Origin: Spirochaetales bacterium
Lineage (GTDB): Bacteria; Spirochaetota; Spirochaetia; SZUA-6; RPPD01
Assembly (NCBI GenBank): GCA_016934415.1
Contig: JAFGSW010000010.1
Coordinates: forward strand, 1-64,000
Length of the DNA stretch: 64,000 nt
Reading direction: 5' to 3'
The position numbers and the translations under genes are program-made. Within the stretch, counting starts at the first letter, position 1; each line of letters opens with the position of its first letter. Below the pieces are notes generated by a model. It had not been told where the DNA came from. It saw nothing but the letters and a program-made list of their open reading frames with translations, and ran no database searches. Positions 9,422 to 17,354 of the stretch are shown piece by piece.

Positions 9422-9605
9422 CGGGCACGCCCTCCTTCGTGAACGAACTTGCGCGTTCGCGGCGATTGGATCGAAATCCGGCCCGCTCTTACCGGGGAAA
9501 CGAAAATCGCATACTTGATTCATGTATCTCCTCCTTCAAGCAACGGCGCACGTTTCGGTGTGCGCGCGTGTTGACAATCGTACTCCGTCACTGAAAAGGC
9601 GCATG

Positions 9606-9944
9606 TCAGCCGCCTTGACCGCCGCTTTTTCCCGGCCCCTTCTTCCTCCCGGCCAGCACCGTCTCGAGGAAGGCGAGGTAATCCCGGAAGGCGTCCCTCC
9701 CCTTGCCGGCGAGGGAATACTGCGTGGCGACCGCGCCGCCGGAAATCGTTTTTTTCGAATCGACGTATCCCGCCTCGGCGAGTTTTTTCAAATGGCTGTA
9801 CAACGCCCCGTCGCTGCCTCCCAGAATCTTCTTGAAGCGGTTGAAGGTCACCCGCGTTTCCTTATAGAGGAGGGTGAGCATGGAGAGGCGAGTCTTCTCG
9901 AAGAAGACTCCGTCGAAGCGGATGTAGAGCTCGTCGGGGGTCAT
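9606..9944 (-). CDS. winged-helix transcription regulator (HTH_34-like)
   Basis: A 112-residue DNA-binding protein. The core LSMLTLLYKETRVTFNRFKK, then GALYSHLKKLAEAGYV and a KKTISGG wing, is the winged-helix fold of the small MarR/PadR-like 'HTH_34' group. The start ATG overlaps the stop of the upstream membrane protein gene by four bases, so the two are translationally coupled. In this family the regulator commonly controls its own operon. The tandem palindromes at 10582-10616 are the obvious operator. No ligand-binding domain is visible. Confidence 0.8.
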   Translation of the reverse strand: MTPDELYIRFDGVFFEKTRLSMLTLLYKETRVTFNRFKKILGGSDGALYSHLKKLAEAGYVDSKKTISGGAVATQYSLAGKGRDAFRDYLAFLETVLAGRKKGPGKSGGQGG

Positions 9945-10558
9945 TTCCCGTCCTTGATCCAGGCGGCCCAACCGGCCCAGATGAAAGCCGTGCCGATGGA
10001 ACACGACGTCACCAGCACTGAATAGGGCGCCGGTATCTGGAAAATGAAATTGACTACCCCGCCCAGCATCACGAAATACGCCTGGGCGAAAATCGACGGG
10101 CAGGAGAGCAGGGCGTAACCGATCAGACTGATGCCGACGAACAGGCTGACCAGGACGGGCAGAAACGCCTCGGCATGAAAGCGGACGAAAATGATGACGA
10201 TGACCGCGAAAGCGAGGCAGACGCCCGCAAAAGCCAGCATCAGCCATAGGGCGGTTTTCGAGGTCAGCGGAAGAGCCTCCCGGGCCATGCGCCGGACAAA
10301 GCCGACCGCCTCGAAAAAACCGCCCACCGCAAAGACGGGAATCCAGACGAACAGGAAATAGTTGAAGGCCGGATGATTGACCGTCATGGCGATGATAGAA
10401 TGGGCGATCCCGCCCAAAATGCTGACGATGCCCCAGACGCAATAGGAATACGGTTCCACCAAGTGCTTTTTCGATACGCGCAGCAGCACCTCCTTGATGG
10501 TCTGAATGTCGTCCAGCCGGCGTTCGTCTCCGCCGTCCGGTTTCGTCGCCTCGTTCAT
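9941..10558 (-). CDS. multi-spanning inner-membrane protein of unknown function
   Basis: A 205-residue protein with about six membrane helices between residues 38 and 198, preceded by a charged cytoplasmic N-terminus. It starts at an ATG with GGGAGG five bases before it. It is the first gene of a two-gene operon with the winged-helix regulator. Membrane proteins paired this way with HTH_34 regulators are common but uncharacterised. One possibility is that the membrane protein sequesters or senses for the regulator; that is inference only. Confidence 0.7.
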   Translation of the reverse strand: MNEATKPDGGDERRLDDIQTIKEVLLRVSKKHLVEPYSYCVWGIVSILGGIAHSIIAMTVNHPAFNYFLFVWIPVFAVGGFFEAVGFVRRMAREALPLTSKTALWLMLAFAGVCLAFAVIVIIFVRFHAEAFLPVLVSLFVGISLIGYALLSCPSIFAQAYFVMLGGVVNFIFQIPAPYSVLVTSCSIGTAFIWAGWAAWIKDGK

Positions 10559-10581
10559 GGCCGCCTCCCGAATCGATCTTT

Positions 10582-10616
10582 ACTTTGTAATATAAAGTAA
10601 CTTTGTTTTTTAAAGT
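10582..10616. promoter_or_regulatory. two tandem 17-bp palindromic operators
   Basis: ACTTTGTAATATAAAGT (10582-10598) and ACTTTGTTTTTTAAAGT (10600-10616) are separate dyads with identical arms (ACTTT/AAAGT), set 18 bases apart, that is, nearly on adjacent helical turns. They lie 24-58 bases upstream of the membrane protein/regulator operon and overlap where its promoter must be. The natural reading is an autoregulatory site for the winged-helix protein at 9606-9944. Confidence 0.65.
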
Positions 10617-10718
10617 ACAATGGCGACCGCGGATCGTCAAGTATTTTTTCGGAATGCCGATCTCTCGCCAGAGAGAAAAACGGACGCGAACACATCAGTC
10701 GCGTAATTCCAGGCACAC

Positions 10719-10814
10719 GCCGGAGACGAAAACTCCGGCCGGGTGAAAGCAAATACAACCCGGCCGGATTGACCGCCAGCTGGATAATGTGTAAACATGA
10801 TTCCCGGCCGGGAA
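10719..10814 (+). repeat. cluster of overlapping inverted repeats
   Basis: GCCGGAG/CTCCGGC (10719-10739, 7-bp stem) shares bases 10735-10739 with CCGGCCGGGT/ACCCGGCCGG (10735-10767, 10-bp stem), so the two hairpins are mutually exclusive. A 14-base palindrome TTCCCGGCCGGGAA follows near 10801-10814. The cluster lies in the 300-base gap before the FMN-binding gene. It could be a leader with alternative folds, or a set of REP-like elements. Confidence 0.5.
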
Positions 10815-10840
10815 CGGTGCATAAAATCGTAATATACACT

Positions 10841-10870
10841 TGTAGAGACGCACGGCCGTGCGTCTCTACA
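10841..10870. repeat. perfect 30-bp palindrome
   Basis: The 30 bases are their own exact reverse complement, built on TGTAGAGACGCACGG and its complement. It ends 7 bases before the AAGGAG of the FMN-binding gene. Palindromes of this kind (GTAGAGACGCACGGCC...) occur as dispersed intergenic repeats in many environmental genomes, so it is more likely a repeat than a specific operator. It would nevertheless form a stable RNA hairpin just ahead of the ribosome site. Confidence 0.7.
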
Positions 10871-10887
10871 AGACTCAAGGAGCGATT

Positions 10888-11298
10888 ATGGCCAGACGCG
10901 GAAGAACCGTTTTAATCGTATTAGGCTGCGTGTTCGGGACACTCATCGTCCTGGGCATCATCGGCTACGCGGCGGGGATAGCCGGGCAGGACGAAGTCCG
11001 GAAGTACAAGCTGCCGTCGATCGACATGAGCCGCATCCCGGACGGGACGTACGAGGGCGCCTGCGATATCGGTCGCTTCGCGACGAAGCTTACCGTGACC
11101 GTGAAGGACCACCGGGTGATCGACGTGACGCCCGTCAGCGGACCGTGGTCAAACATCGGGGGGAAAATGCTGACCGGACTGAGAGAACGGGTCGTGGGGC
11201 GGGAAACGCTTGTCTACGACGCGGTATCGGGCGCTTCCATCACGAGCAAAGCCTTTTTCATCGCCCTCACGGACGCGTTGGCGAAGGGGATGAAATAG
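10888..11298 (+). CDS. membrane-anchored FMN-binding domain protein
   Basis: A 136-residue protein with one N-terminal membrane helix (about 7-27) and an extracytoplasmic FMN_bind domain (about 45-136). The covalent flavin site reads YDAVSGASITSKA. The usual motif is D-x-x-SGAT, so Ser stands at the position normally taken by the flavinylated Thr. Such domains carry electrons outside the membrane in Rnf, Nqr and related chains. Their FMN is attached by an ApbE transferase, which is not in this window. The start ATG at 10888 is fixed by AAGGAG 5-6 bases upstream. No redox partner is adjacent. Confidence 0.8.
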   Translation: MARRGRTVLIVLGCVFGTLIVLGIIGYAAGIAGQDEVRKYKLPSIDMSRIPDGTYEGACDIGRFATKLTVTVKDHRVIDVTPVSGPWSNIGGKMLTGLRERVVGRETLVYDAVSGASITSKAFFIALTDALAKGMK

Positions 11299-11482
11299 TC
11301 GCCCGGCAGACAGCTCATGGCGATGTGAATATCTTTTCTATAGGCCATTTTTTTCTTTATTCATCTTCCTTTTTTTCCTCTCGTGTCAGGTGTTTTTCCC
11401 GAGCCTGTCGAGGAATGCCCCCCGGCTATCCCGGATTTTGAGAAGAATGCAGAACATGTTTCAATGAAATAAATGAAAGATT

Positions 11483-12634
<1,152 letters not shown>

Positions 12635-12672
12635 ACCACCACATTGTATCGCTATTCCGGGAATAATCAACA

Positions 12673-12694
12673 GGCGCCGCCGGACGGCGGCGCC
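12673..12694 (-). terminator. hairpin terminator of the sugar ABC operon
   Basis: GGCGCCGCC and GGCGGCGCC form a 9-bp G+C stem with a 4-base loop, directly after the stop codon of the permease at 12695. On the minus strand it is followed by the T-rich TGTTGATTATT. Confidence 0.65.
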
Positions 12695-13588
12695 TTACCC
12701 CTTGACGGAGCCGGCGACGATGCCGCGGATGAAATACTTCTGCAATGAGAAAAAGACGATCATGGGCAGAAGCATGGAGATGAAGGCGGCGGCGGTGAGA
12801 TACTCCCACCCGCTTCCCTGCGAGCTCACCAGGTGGCTGATGGTGACCGTCATGGGCGCCACGTCGGGCGTTCCCCCCAGGTAGATGAGCGCCACCAGGA
12901 GGTCGTTCCATACCCACATGAACTGGAAGATGGCCAGCGACGCCAGGGCGGGCACCGAGGTGGGGATGACGAGCGAGACGATGATCCGGAAATGGCTCGC
13001 CCCGTCCATCTGCGCCGATTCGAACATCTCAACGGGCAGCTCGTCGATAAAATTGCGGAGCAGGTAAATGGCGAAGGGGAGCCCGTAGGCGGCGTGCGCC
13101 AGCCAGACTCCCAGGAACGTACCGGTGAGCCGCAGCTGGTTGAAGACGCGCAGCACCGGGATGAGAGTCATCTGGATGGGGACCACGAGCAGACCCACGA
13201 TGACGAGAAAGACGGCGTCCCGGCCGAAAAATTTAAGGCGCGAGAAGGCATAGGCGGTGAAAACGGCGATGACGGTCGGAAAAACGGTGGCCGGGACGGC
13301 GATGAGCAGGCTGTTTATGAAACTCCGGCCCATGTTGGAGCTTTCGATGACGTGGCTGTAATTGTCCAGCGTGAACTGGAAGGGCGTCTCGAAGGCCGTC
13401 CACCAGCCCGACTGCTGGATGAGGTGGCGGGGCCGGAGTGAGCTCACGAACAGGCCCAGCGACGGCAGCAGCCAGAGAAAGCAGATGACGACGATCACCG
13501 CGTGCAGGGGCGTTTTCAGGACCGCCCGCACGAGAATCCTCGACCCGCGGCGAGTGCGGCGCGCGTCGCCGCCGGAGGCGCGCTTCAT
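12695..13588 (-). CDS. sugar ABC transporter permease, MalG type
   Basis: A 297-residue inner-membrane permease with six helices. The EAA loop that docks the ATPase is EMFESAQMDGASHFRI. The C-terminus YFIRGIVAGSVKG is the hallmark ending of MalG/UgpE-like proteins. The start ATG at 13588 overlaps the stop of the partner permease by four bases. It works with 13585-14565 and the binding protein at 14678. No ATP-binding subunit is encoded nearby, so a shared MsmK/MalK-like ATPase elsewhere is expected. Substrate unknown; an oligosaccharide is likely. Confidence 0.9.
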   Translation of the reverse strand: MKRASGGDARRTRRGSRILVRAVLKTPLHAVIVVICFLWLLPSLGLFVSSLRPRHLIQQSGWWTAFETPFQFTLDNYSHVIESSNMGRSFINSLLIAVPATVFPTVIAVFTAYAFSRLKFFGRDAVFLVIVGLLVVPIQMTLIPVLRVFNQLRLTGTFLGVWLAHAAYGLPFAIYLLRNFIDELPVEMFESAQMDGASHFRIIVSLVIPTSVPALASLAIFQFMWVWNDLLVALIYLGGTPDVAPMTVTISHLVSSQGSGWEYLTAAAFISMLLPMIVFFSLQKYFIRGIVAGSVKG

Positions 13589-14565
13589 TTCCCCGCCTTT
13601 CCGCGCGCGAACTTGCGCATGTTCATCACCACCACGGGCACGACCGCGACCAGGAGCATCACGGCGATGACGCTGGCCCGCCCGAAATTCCTGAAATTGA
13701 ACATTTCCTTGTACATGCGGTTGGCGAGCACCTCCGTGTCCAGGTTGCCATTGGTCATCACGTAGACGATGTCGAAAATCTTCAGCACCGTGATCACGAA
13801 ATACGTGACCACCACGGTGACGGTCTTTGACATCAGGGGCAGGACGATCCTGAAAAAAACGGTGATCTCGCGCGCCCCATCGATGCGGGCCGCCTCCACC
13901 AGGTCCTTTGAAATCCCCTTGAGGCTGGCTGAGAAAATGACCAGGGCGAAGCCGGTCCAGATCCAGACCCCGACGACCATGAGCGCCGCGTTGTTGAAGG
14001 GAACGTCGAAAAGCCAGGCCTGCGGCTGGAAGCCCGGGACGACCGAAAGCGCCGCGTTCACCAGGCCGATCTGGGACTCCCCCGCCGGGCGAAAGGCGTA
14101 CATGAACTTCCAGATGACCGACGCCGCCACCAAAGAGATGGAGGCCGGGAGAAAAAGAACGGCCTTGGCCACCGCCTCGTAGCGCACCCGGTCCGTCAGG
14201 ACCGCCAGGATGAGGCCAAGGGTGACGGTCACCAGCGTGAAGAACACGATCCAGAGCAGGTTGTTGCGCAGGGCGATCAGAAACGCCCGGTCGGAAAAAA
14301 GATGGGCGTAGTTTTCCCCGCCCGCGAAGCGGGTGGAGTCGGCGTTCATGAAGCTCAAGACGATCGTATCGATCATCGGGTAGATGAGAAAAAAACCGAG
14401 CACGACGGCGGCGGGGATGAGCCAGAACACGGGGAGCGACCGGGCGGTTTGAGTCCCGCGGCGGCGGCCGCCCGCGGCCTTCTCCGATACGAAGAGGTAG
14501 GATAAAAATACAACCGGCACGATCAGCGCCATGGCGAGGGTGAAGAGAATGCCCGCTATCTCCAT
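13585..14565 (-). CDS. sugar ABC transporter permease, MalF type
   Basis: A 326-residue permease. An extra N-terminal helix and a basic cytoplasmic stretch precede the canonical six-helix core. The EAA loop reads DLVEAARIDGAREITVF. It is the heterodimer partner of the MalG-type permease, whose start overlaps this stop. A rho-independent terminator lies between the binding-protein gene and this gene, a common way to make binding protein in excess. Confidence 0.9.
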   Translation of the reverse strand: MEIAGILFTLAMALIVPVVFLSYLFVSEKAAGGRRRGTQTARSLPVFWLIPAAVVLGFFLIYPMIDTIVLSFMNADSTRFAGGENYAHLFSDRAFLIALRNNLLWIVFFTLVTVTLGLILAVLTDRVRYEAVAKAVLFLPASISLVAASVIWKFMYAFRPAGESQIGLVNAALSVVPGFQPQAWLFDVPFNNAALMVVGVWIWTGFALVIFSASLKGISKDLVEAARIDGAREITVFFRIVLPLMSKTVTVVVTYFVITVLKIFDIVYVMTNGNLDTEVLANRMYKEMFNFRNFGRASVIAVMLLVAVVPVVVMNMRKFARGKAGK

Positions 14566-14636
14566 GTTCGCTCCGATCCTCCACGGGCGGGGTATTATTC
14601 CAGGGCTCAGTGTTTCCGGCGCCCGGTTGACGGGTG

Positions 14637-14665
14637 AAAAAAAGGCGGCCGCGGATGCGGCCGCC
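14637..14665 (-). terminator. rho-independent (partial) terminator
   Basis: On the minus strand a 9-bp stem GGCGGCCGC/GCGGCCGCC with a 4-base loop (14644-14665) is followed by seven T residues (14637-14643). It is placed just after the binding-protein gene and ahead of the permeases. Partial read-through would set the ratio of binding protein to permease. Confidence 0.85.
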
Positions 14666-14677
14666 GTCGATCATTCG

Positions 14678-15952
14678 TCACTTATTATAGACGTCTTGTC
14701 TCGTCTTCTCCAATTGCGCCAGGATCGCGTCCAGGCGCGCCGGGTTCTTGATGTAGTCGATGGTGGCGGACCAGAACGCGGCGTTGATCTCGCTCGGCAT
14801 CATGTCCGACGCGTCAAAAACCACCGTGTCGGCGGAATTCAAGATCGCGGCGAACTCACGGTCGAGCTCGTTCCCGTAGGCGGAGAGGGGCACGGTATGA
14901 TTGGGCATGGTGGCCCCGGTGGCCGCGAAGGGCGCCTGGGCGTCGGACGAGGACATGTACTCCAGGAAGGCCTTCACCTGCGGCGTCGAGGAGAAGGCGG
15001 CCAGGACGTCGCCGCCGATTTCCACGGCTTTATTCTCCGGGTCGATGGGCGGCAGGACGAAGAAATTGATGTCAGTGACCGGCTTAAGATCTGGGAAGGC
15101 CTGCTCGATCATTCCGGCCATGAAGCTCGCCTGTTGGAAAAGGTAGGCCTTGGGCGGATCGGAAAAAACCGGATTGCCCGCCTCCTGGAAGGCGGTGGAG
15201 AGGACGCCGCTCGCGCCCCCGTATGTCCAGCCCTGGCGCGCGGCGATGTCGCCGAACATCTGGAACGCCTTCTTCACCTGGGGCGATGTCCAGGCAAGCG
15301 TCCCGTCGTACCACCGGCGATACGGCCCGGCGCCGTACTGGCGCACGAAGATGTTCTCGATCCAATCCGTGGCGGGCCAGCCGCTGGCATTGCCCGATTC
15401 GATACCGATCGCCCACGGGGTTTTTTTCATGTCGATGAGTTTCTGCGAAAGCCGCATCATTTCGTCCCACGTCTTCGGCGCCTGCAGCCCGAGTTCCTTG
15501 AACCGCTGCGGATCGTAGTAGACCAATCCCTTGACCGCGGTCTTGAAGAACAGGCCGTAGAACTTGCCGTCGACCGACCCCAGGTCGATCCAGGACGGGG
15601 AATACTCGTTTTTAATTTTGCCCACGTCGATCAGGGTGGAAAGATCGACGAGTTTGCCCTTGCGCGCGAAATCGACCACAAGCGAGAGTTGGGGCAGGAT
15701 GGCGACATCGGGCGGATTGCCGGACTCCACCCGCGTGGTGAGCACGGCGTTGATGTCACGGGTGGCCTCGAATTCGACGTCGATATTTTTCGTCTTCTTG
15801 AGGTCGGCGGTGATCTTGTTGAACACGTCGAGTTCGCTGCCGCCCCAGACCCCGAGGACGGTCACTTTGCCTCCCATACTGGGCTGGCAGGCGGGCATGC
15901 CCACTACAGCCGATAAAACGACGATGTAAATGACAGTGACGGCTTTTTTCAT
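14678..15952 (-). CDS. sugar-binding lipoprotein of ABC importer (SBP family 1)
   Basis: A 424-residue extracytoplasmic solute-binding protein. The signal peptide ends VGMPAC, giving a lipidated Cys at about 22. The fold features fit family 1 binding proteins: VTVLGVWGGSELDVF at the mature N-terminus, GNPPDVAI near residue 80, and a Trp/Tyr-rich cleft with WPATDW. It delivers a saccharide to the MalF/MalG-type permeases downstream. The ATG has AAGGAGGAG upstream. A possible promoter in the upstream AT-rich gap is TTGCGA-17-TAAAAT on the minus strand. Confidence 0.88.
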   Translation of the reverse strand: MKKAVTVIYIVVLSAVVGMPACQPSMGGKVTVLGVWGGSELDVFNKITADLKKTKNIDVEFEATRDINAVLTTRVESGNPPDVAILPQLSLVVDFARKGKLVDLSTLIDVGKIKNEYSPSWIDLGSVDGKFYGLFFKTAVKGLVYYDPQRFKELGLQAPKTWDEMMRLSQKLIDMKKTPWAIGIESGNASGWPATDWIENIFVRQYGAGPYRRWYDGTLAWTSPQVKKAFQMFGDIAARQGWTYGGASGVLSTAFQEAGNPVFSDPPKAYLFQQASFMAGMIEQAFPDLKPVTDINFFVLPPIDPENKAVEIGGDVLAAFSSTPQVKAFLEYMSSSDAQAPFAATGATMPNHTVPLSAYGNELDREFAAILNSADTVVFDASDMMPSEINAAFWSATIDYIKNPARLDAILAQLEKTRQDVYNK

Positions 15953-16442
15953 ACACTCCTCCTTATAAAATTTTATGGATTGCTCGTTCCGATCGCAAAA
16001 ATATCAACCACATAACCTTTCCGCGCTCGGAAACAGAAACGAAAAACCATTTTTTACATGCTAAAATCCATGTCCGTAGAGATAAATGACTGTGTTCAGC
16101 TTTTGATTGACTTTTTTCCACCTCACGAGCCGATTTCGTGCCCCCAAGATTGTCATTTTATGTATTGAAGGGGGGATACCCTACAAGAGAGGTCGATAGG
16201 GATTCAAGACGCGTTTCGGAACACACTCCTCCACGTTTGAAGCTCAAGCAATGTCTCAATCCTTGGGGGGGCATTTTATGTGGCGTTGGAACTCCGTAAG
16301 GCAAAGAGTGGCTAAAAAAAAAATAAATATACTGGACAAAATGGACAAAAAAATATATAAGAAACTAACCATATAGTAACTCGATTCCAAAAACTTAACT
16401 GATAAAGTTCCAATTAAGCATGGAAACGGCAGAGAAGTTAAT
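15953..16442. other. AT-rich intergenic region between divergent genes
   Basis: About 490 bases, clearly richer in A+T than the flanks. It holds an inverted repeat, GCCCCCAAGATTG (16140-16152) and CAATCCTTGGGGGGGC (16257-16272), in imperfect register. It also holds a TGGACAAAA direct repeat near 16333 and promoter-like sequences toward both flanking genes. No gene or RNA was recognised. Confidence 0.45.
16333..16361 (+). promoter_or_regulatory. candidate promoter for the methyltransferase/kinase pair
   Basis: TGGACA (16333-16338), a 17-base spacer and TATAAG (16356-16361) lie about 82 bases ahead of the methyltransferase start. The -35 box is part of a TGGACAAAA direct repeat. Position and spacing fit a sigma-70 type promoter; the surrounding sequence is very AT-rich, so chance is possible. 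Confidence 0.35.
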
Positions 16443-17336
16443 ATGGATGAGTTATTCCTTTATCTGGAAAATCTTATAGAAAAAGGCGGGCCGGATCCGG
16501 CGGATTACAAACGACTCGACAACTGGGTGCATAAAGTCATCTCTCGACGGAGGTCGGGCAGTTACGGCGAACGGGAGATGAACGCCCTGCGCCGCCTCTG
16601 GGGCAGGGGTCTCTCTCCGGATACCTGTCAAGGCATCGCATACCTCAAGCCCCGCGGGTACGCCGGGGATTTTGAAATTCTCGACAAGCTGTACTCCGAG
16701 TACGTTTCACCCGATGAACACTACGCCAAATGGGACCGGTACTCCCACCACCACCCCGCGGTCCGCGCGGTTCGGAATCGACCTCCTTACCTGAAAAAGT
16801 TGGTCCTCGCCAACCTGCCGCGGAAGCGGACGCTTCACGTACTCAACGTGGGAAGCGGACCGGGCCGCGATCTCGCATACTTCTTCGAGAATGTCCGGCT
16901 CAACGGCGGTCACGTGCCGCACTTTCATTGCCTGGAACAGGACAATCAGGCTATCGCCCACGCGCGCGCGCTCTGCCGCGATTACAAATCATATCTCTCC
17001 TTCATCAAAGGCAACATACTCCGCTTTCCCCTCCCCCGAAAATACGACGTCATCTGGGCCAGCGGCATCTTCGATTATTTCAACGACCGAATATTCCTCC
17101 GCATCCTGAAGAAACTTCTTGCGGCTCTCGACGAGGGCGGTGAATGCGTCGTCGGCAACCTGGCGGCGGACAACCCCTCGAAGAGCTACTTGGAAATCCT
17201 GGAATGGCACATTCACCACCGCTCTCCCCGGGAGCTCAGGCAATTGGCGCGGCTCGCCGGCGTCTCGCCGAGAAAGATGACTGTCGGGCGGGATAAAACC
17301 GGCGCCAATCTTTTTCTGCACGTCAAACAAGGGTAA
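16443..17336 (+). CDS. PhcB-like SAM-dependent methyltransferase
   Basis: A 297-residue class I methyltransferase. The SAM site VLNVGSGPGRDL is near residue 140. The N-terminal half carries the pattern I associate with the PhcB / '3-hydroxypalmitic acid methyl ester biosynthesis' group: LKPRGYAGDFEILDKLY followed by HHPAVRAVRNRPPYL. In Ralstonia, PhcB makes a hydroxy-fatty-acid methyl ester signal sensed by the kinase PhcS. Here the next gene, 18 bases downstream, is also a membrane sensor kinase, which strengthens the reading. The actual substrate is not shown by the sequence. The ribosome site before the ATG is weak. Confidence 0.65.
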   Translation: MDELFLYLENLIEKGGPDPADYKRLDNWVHKVISRRRSGSYGEREMNALRRLWGRGLSPDTCQGIAYLKPRGYAGDFEILDKLYSEYVSPDEHYAKWDRYSHHHPAVRAVRNRPPYLKKLVLANLPRKRTLHVLNVGSGPGRDLAYFFENVRLNGGHVPHFHCLEQDNQAIAHARALCRDYKSYLSFIKGNILRFPLPRKYDVIWASGIFDYFNDRIFLRILKKLLAALDEGGECVVGNLAADNPSKSYLEILEWHIHHRSPRELRQLARLAGVSPRKMTVGRDKTGANLFLHVKQG

Positions 17337-17354
17337 TCATGGAGGAGGACCCCA

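Noticed and set aside
9524-9605. A TTGACA near 9570 as a plus-strand promoter
   Set aside because: No plus-strand gene follows; both flanking genes lie on the minus strand and no -10 box is placed correctly.
14531-15916. A 461-codon plus-strand open frame opposite the sugar-binding protein gene
   Set aside because: It is an antisense shadow. It is Arg/Gly/His-rich without a recognisable domain, while the opposite strand encodes a clear binding protein. Similar long shadows throughout (for example 24974-26254 minus, 17478-18587 minus, 59965-61248 minus) were dropped for the same reason.
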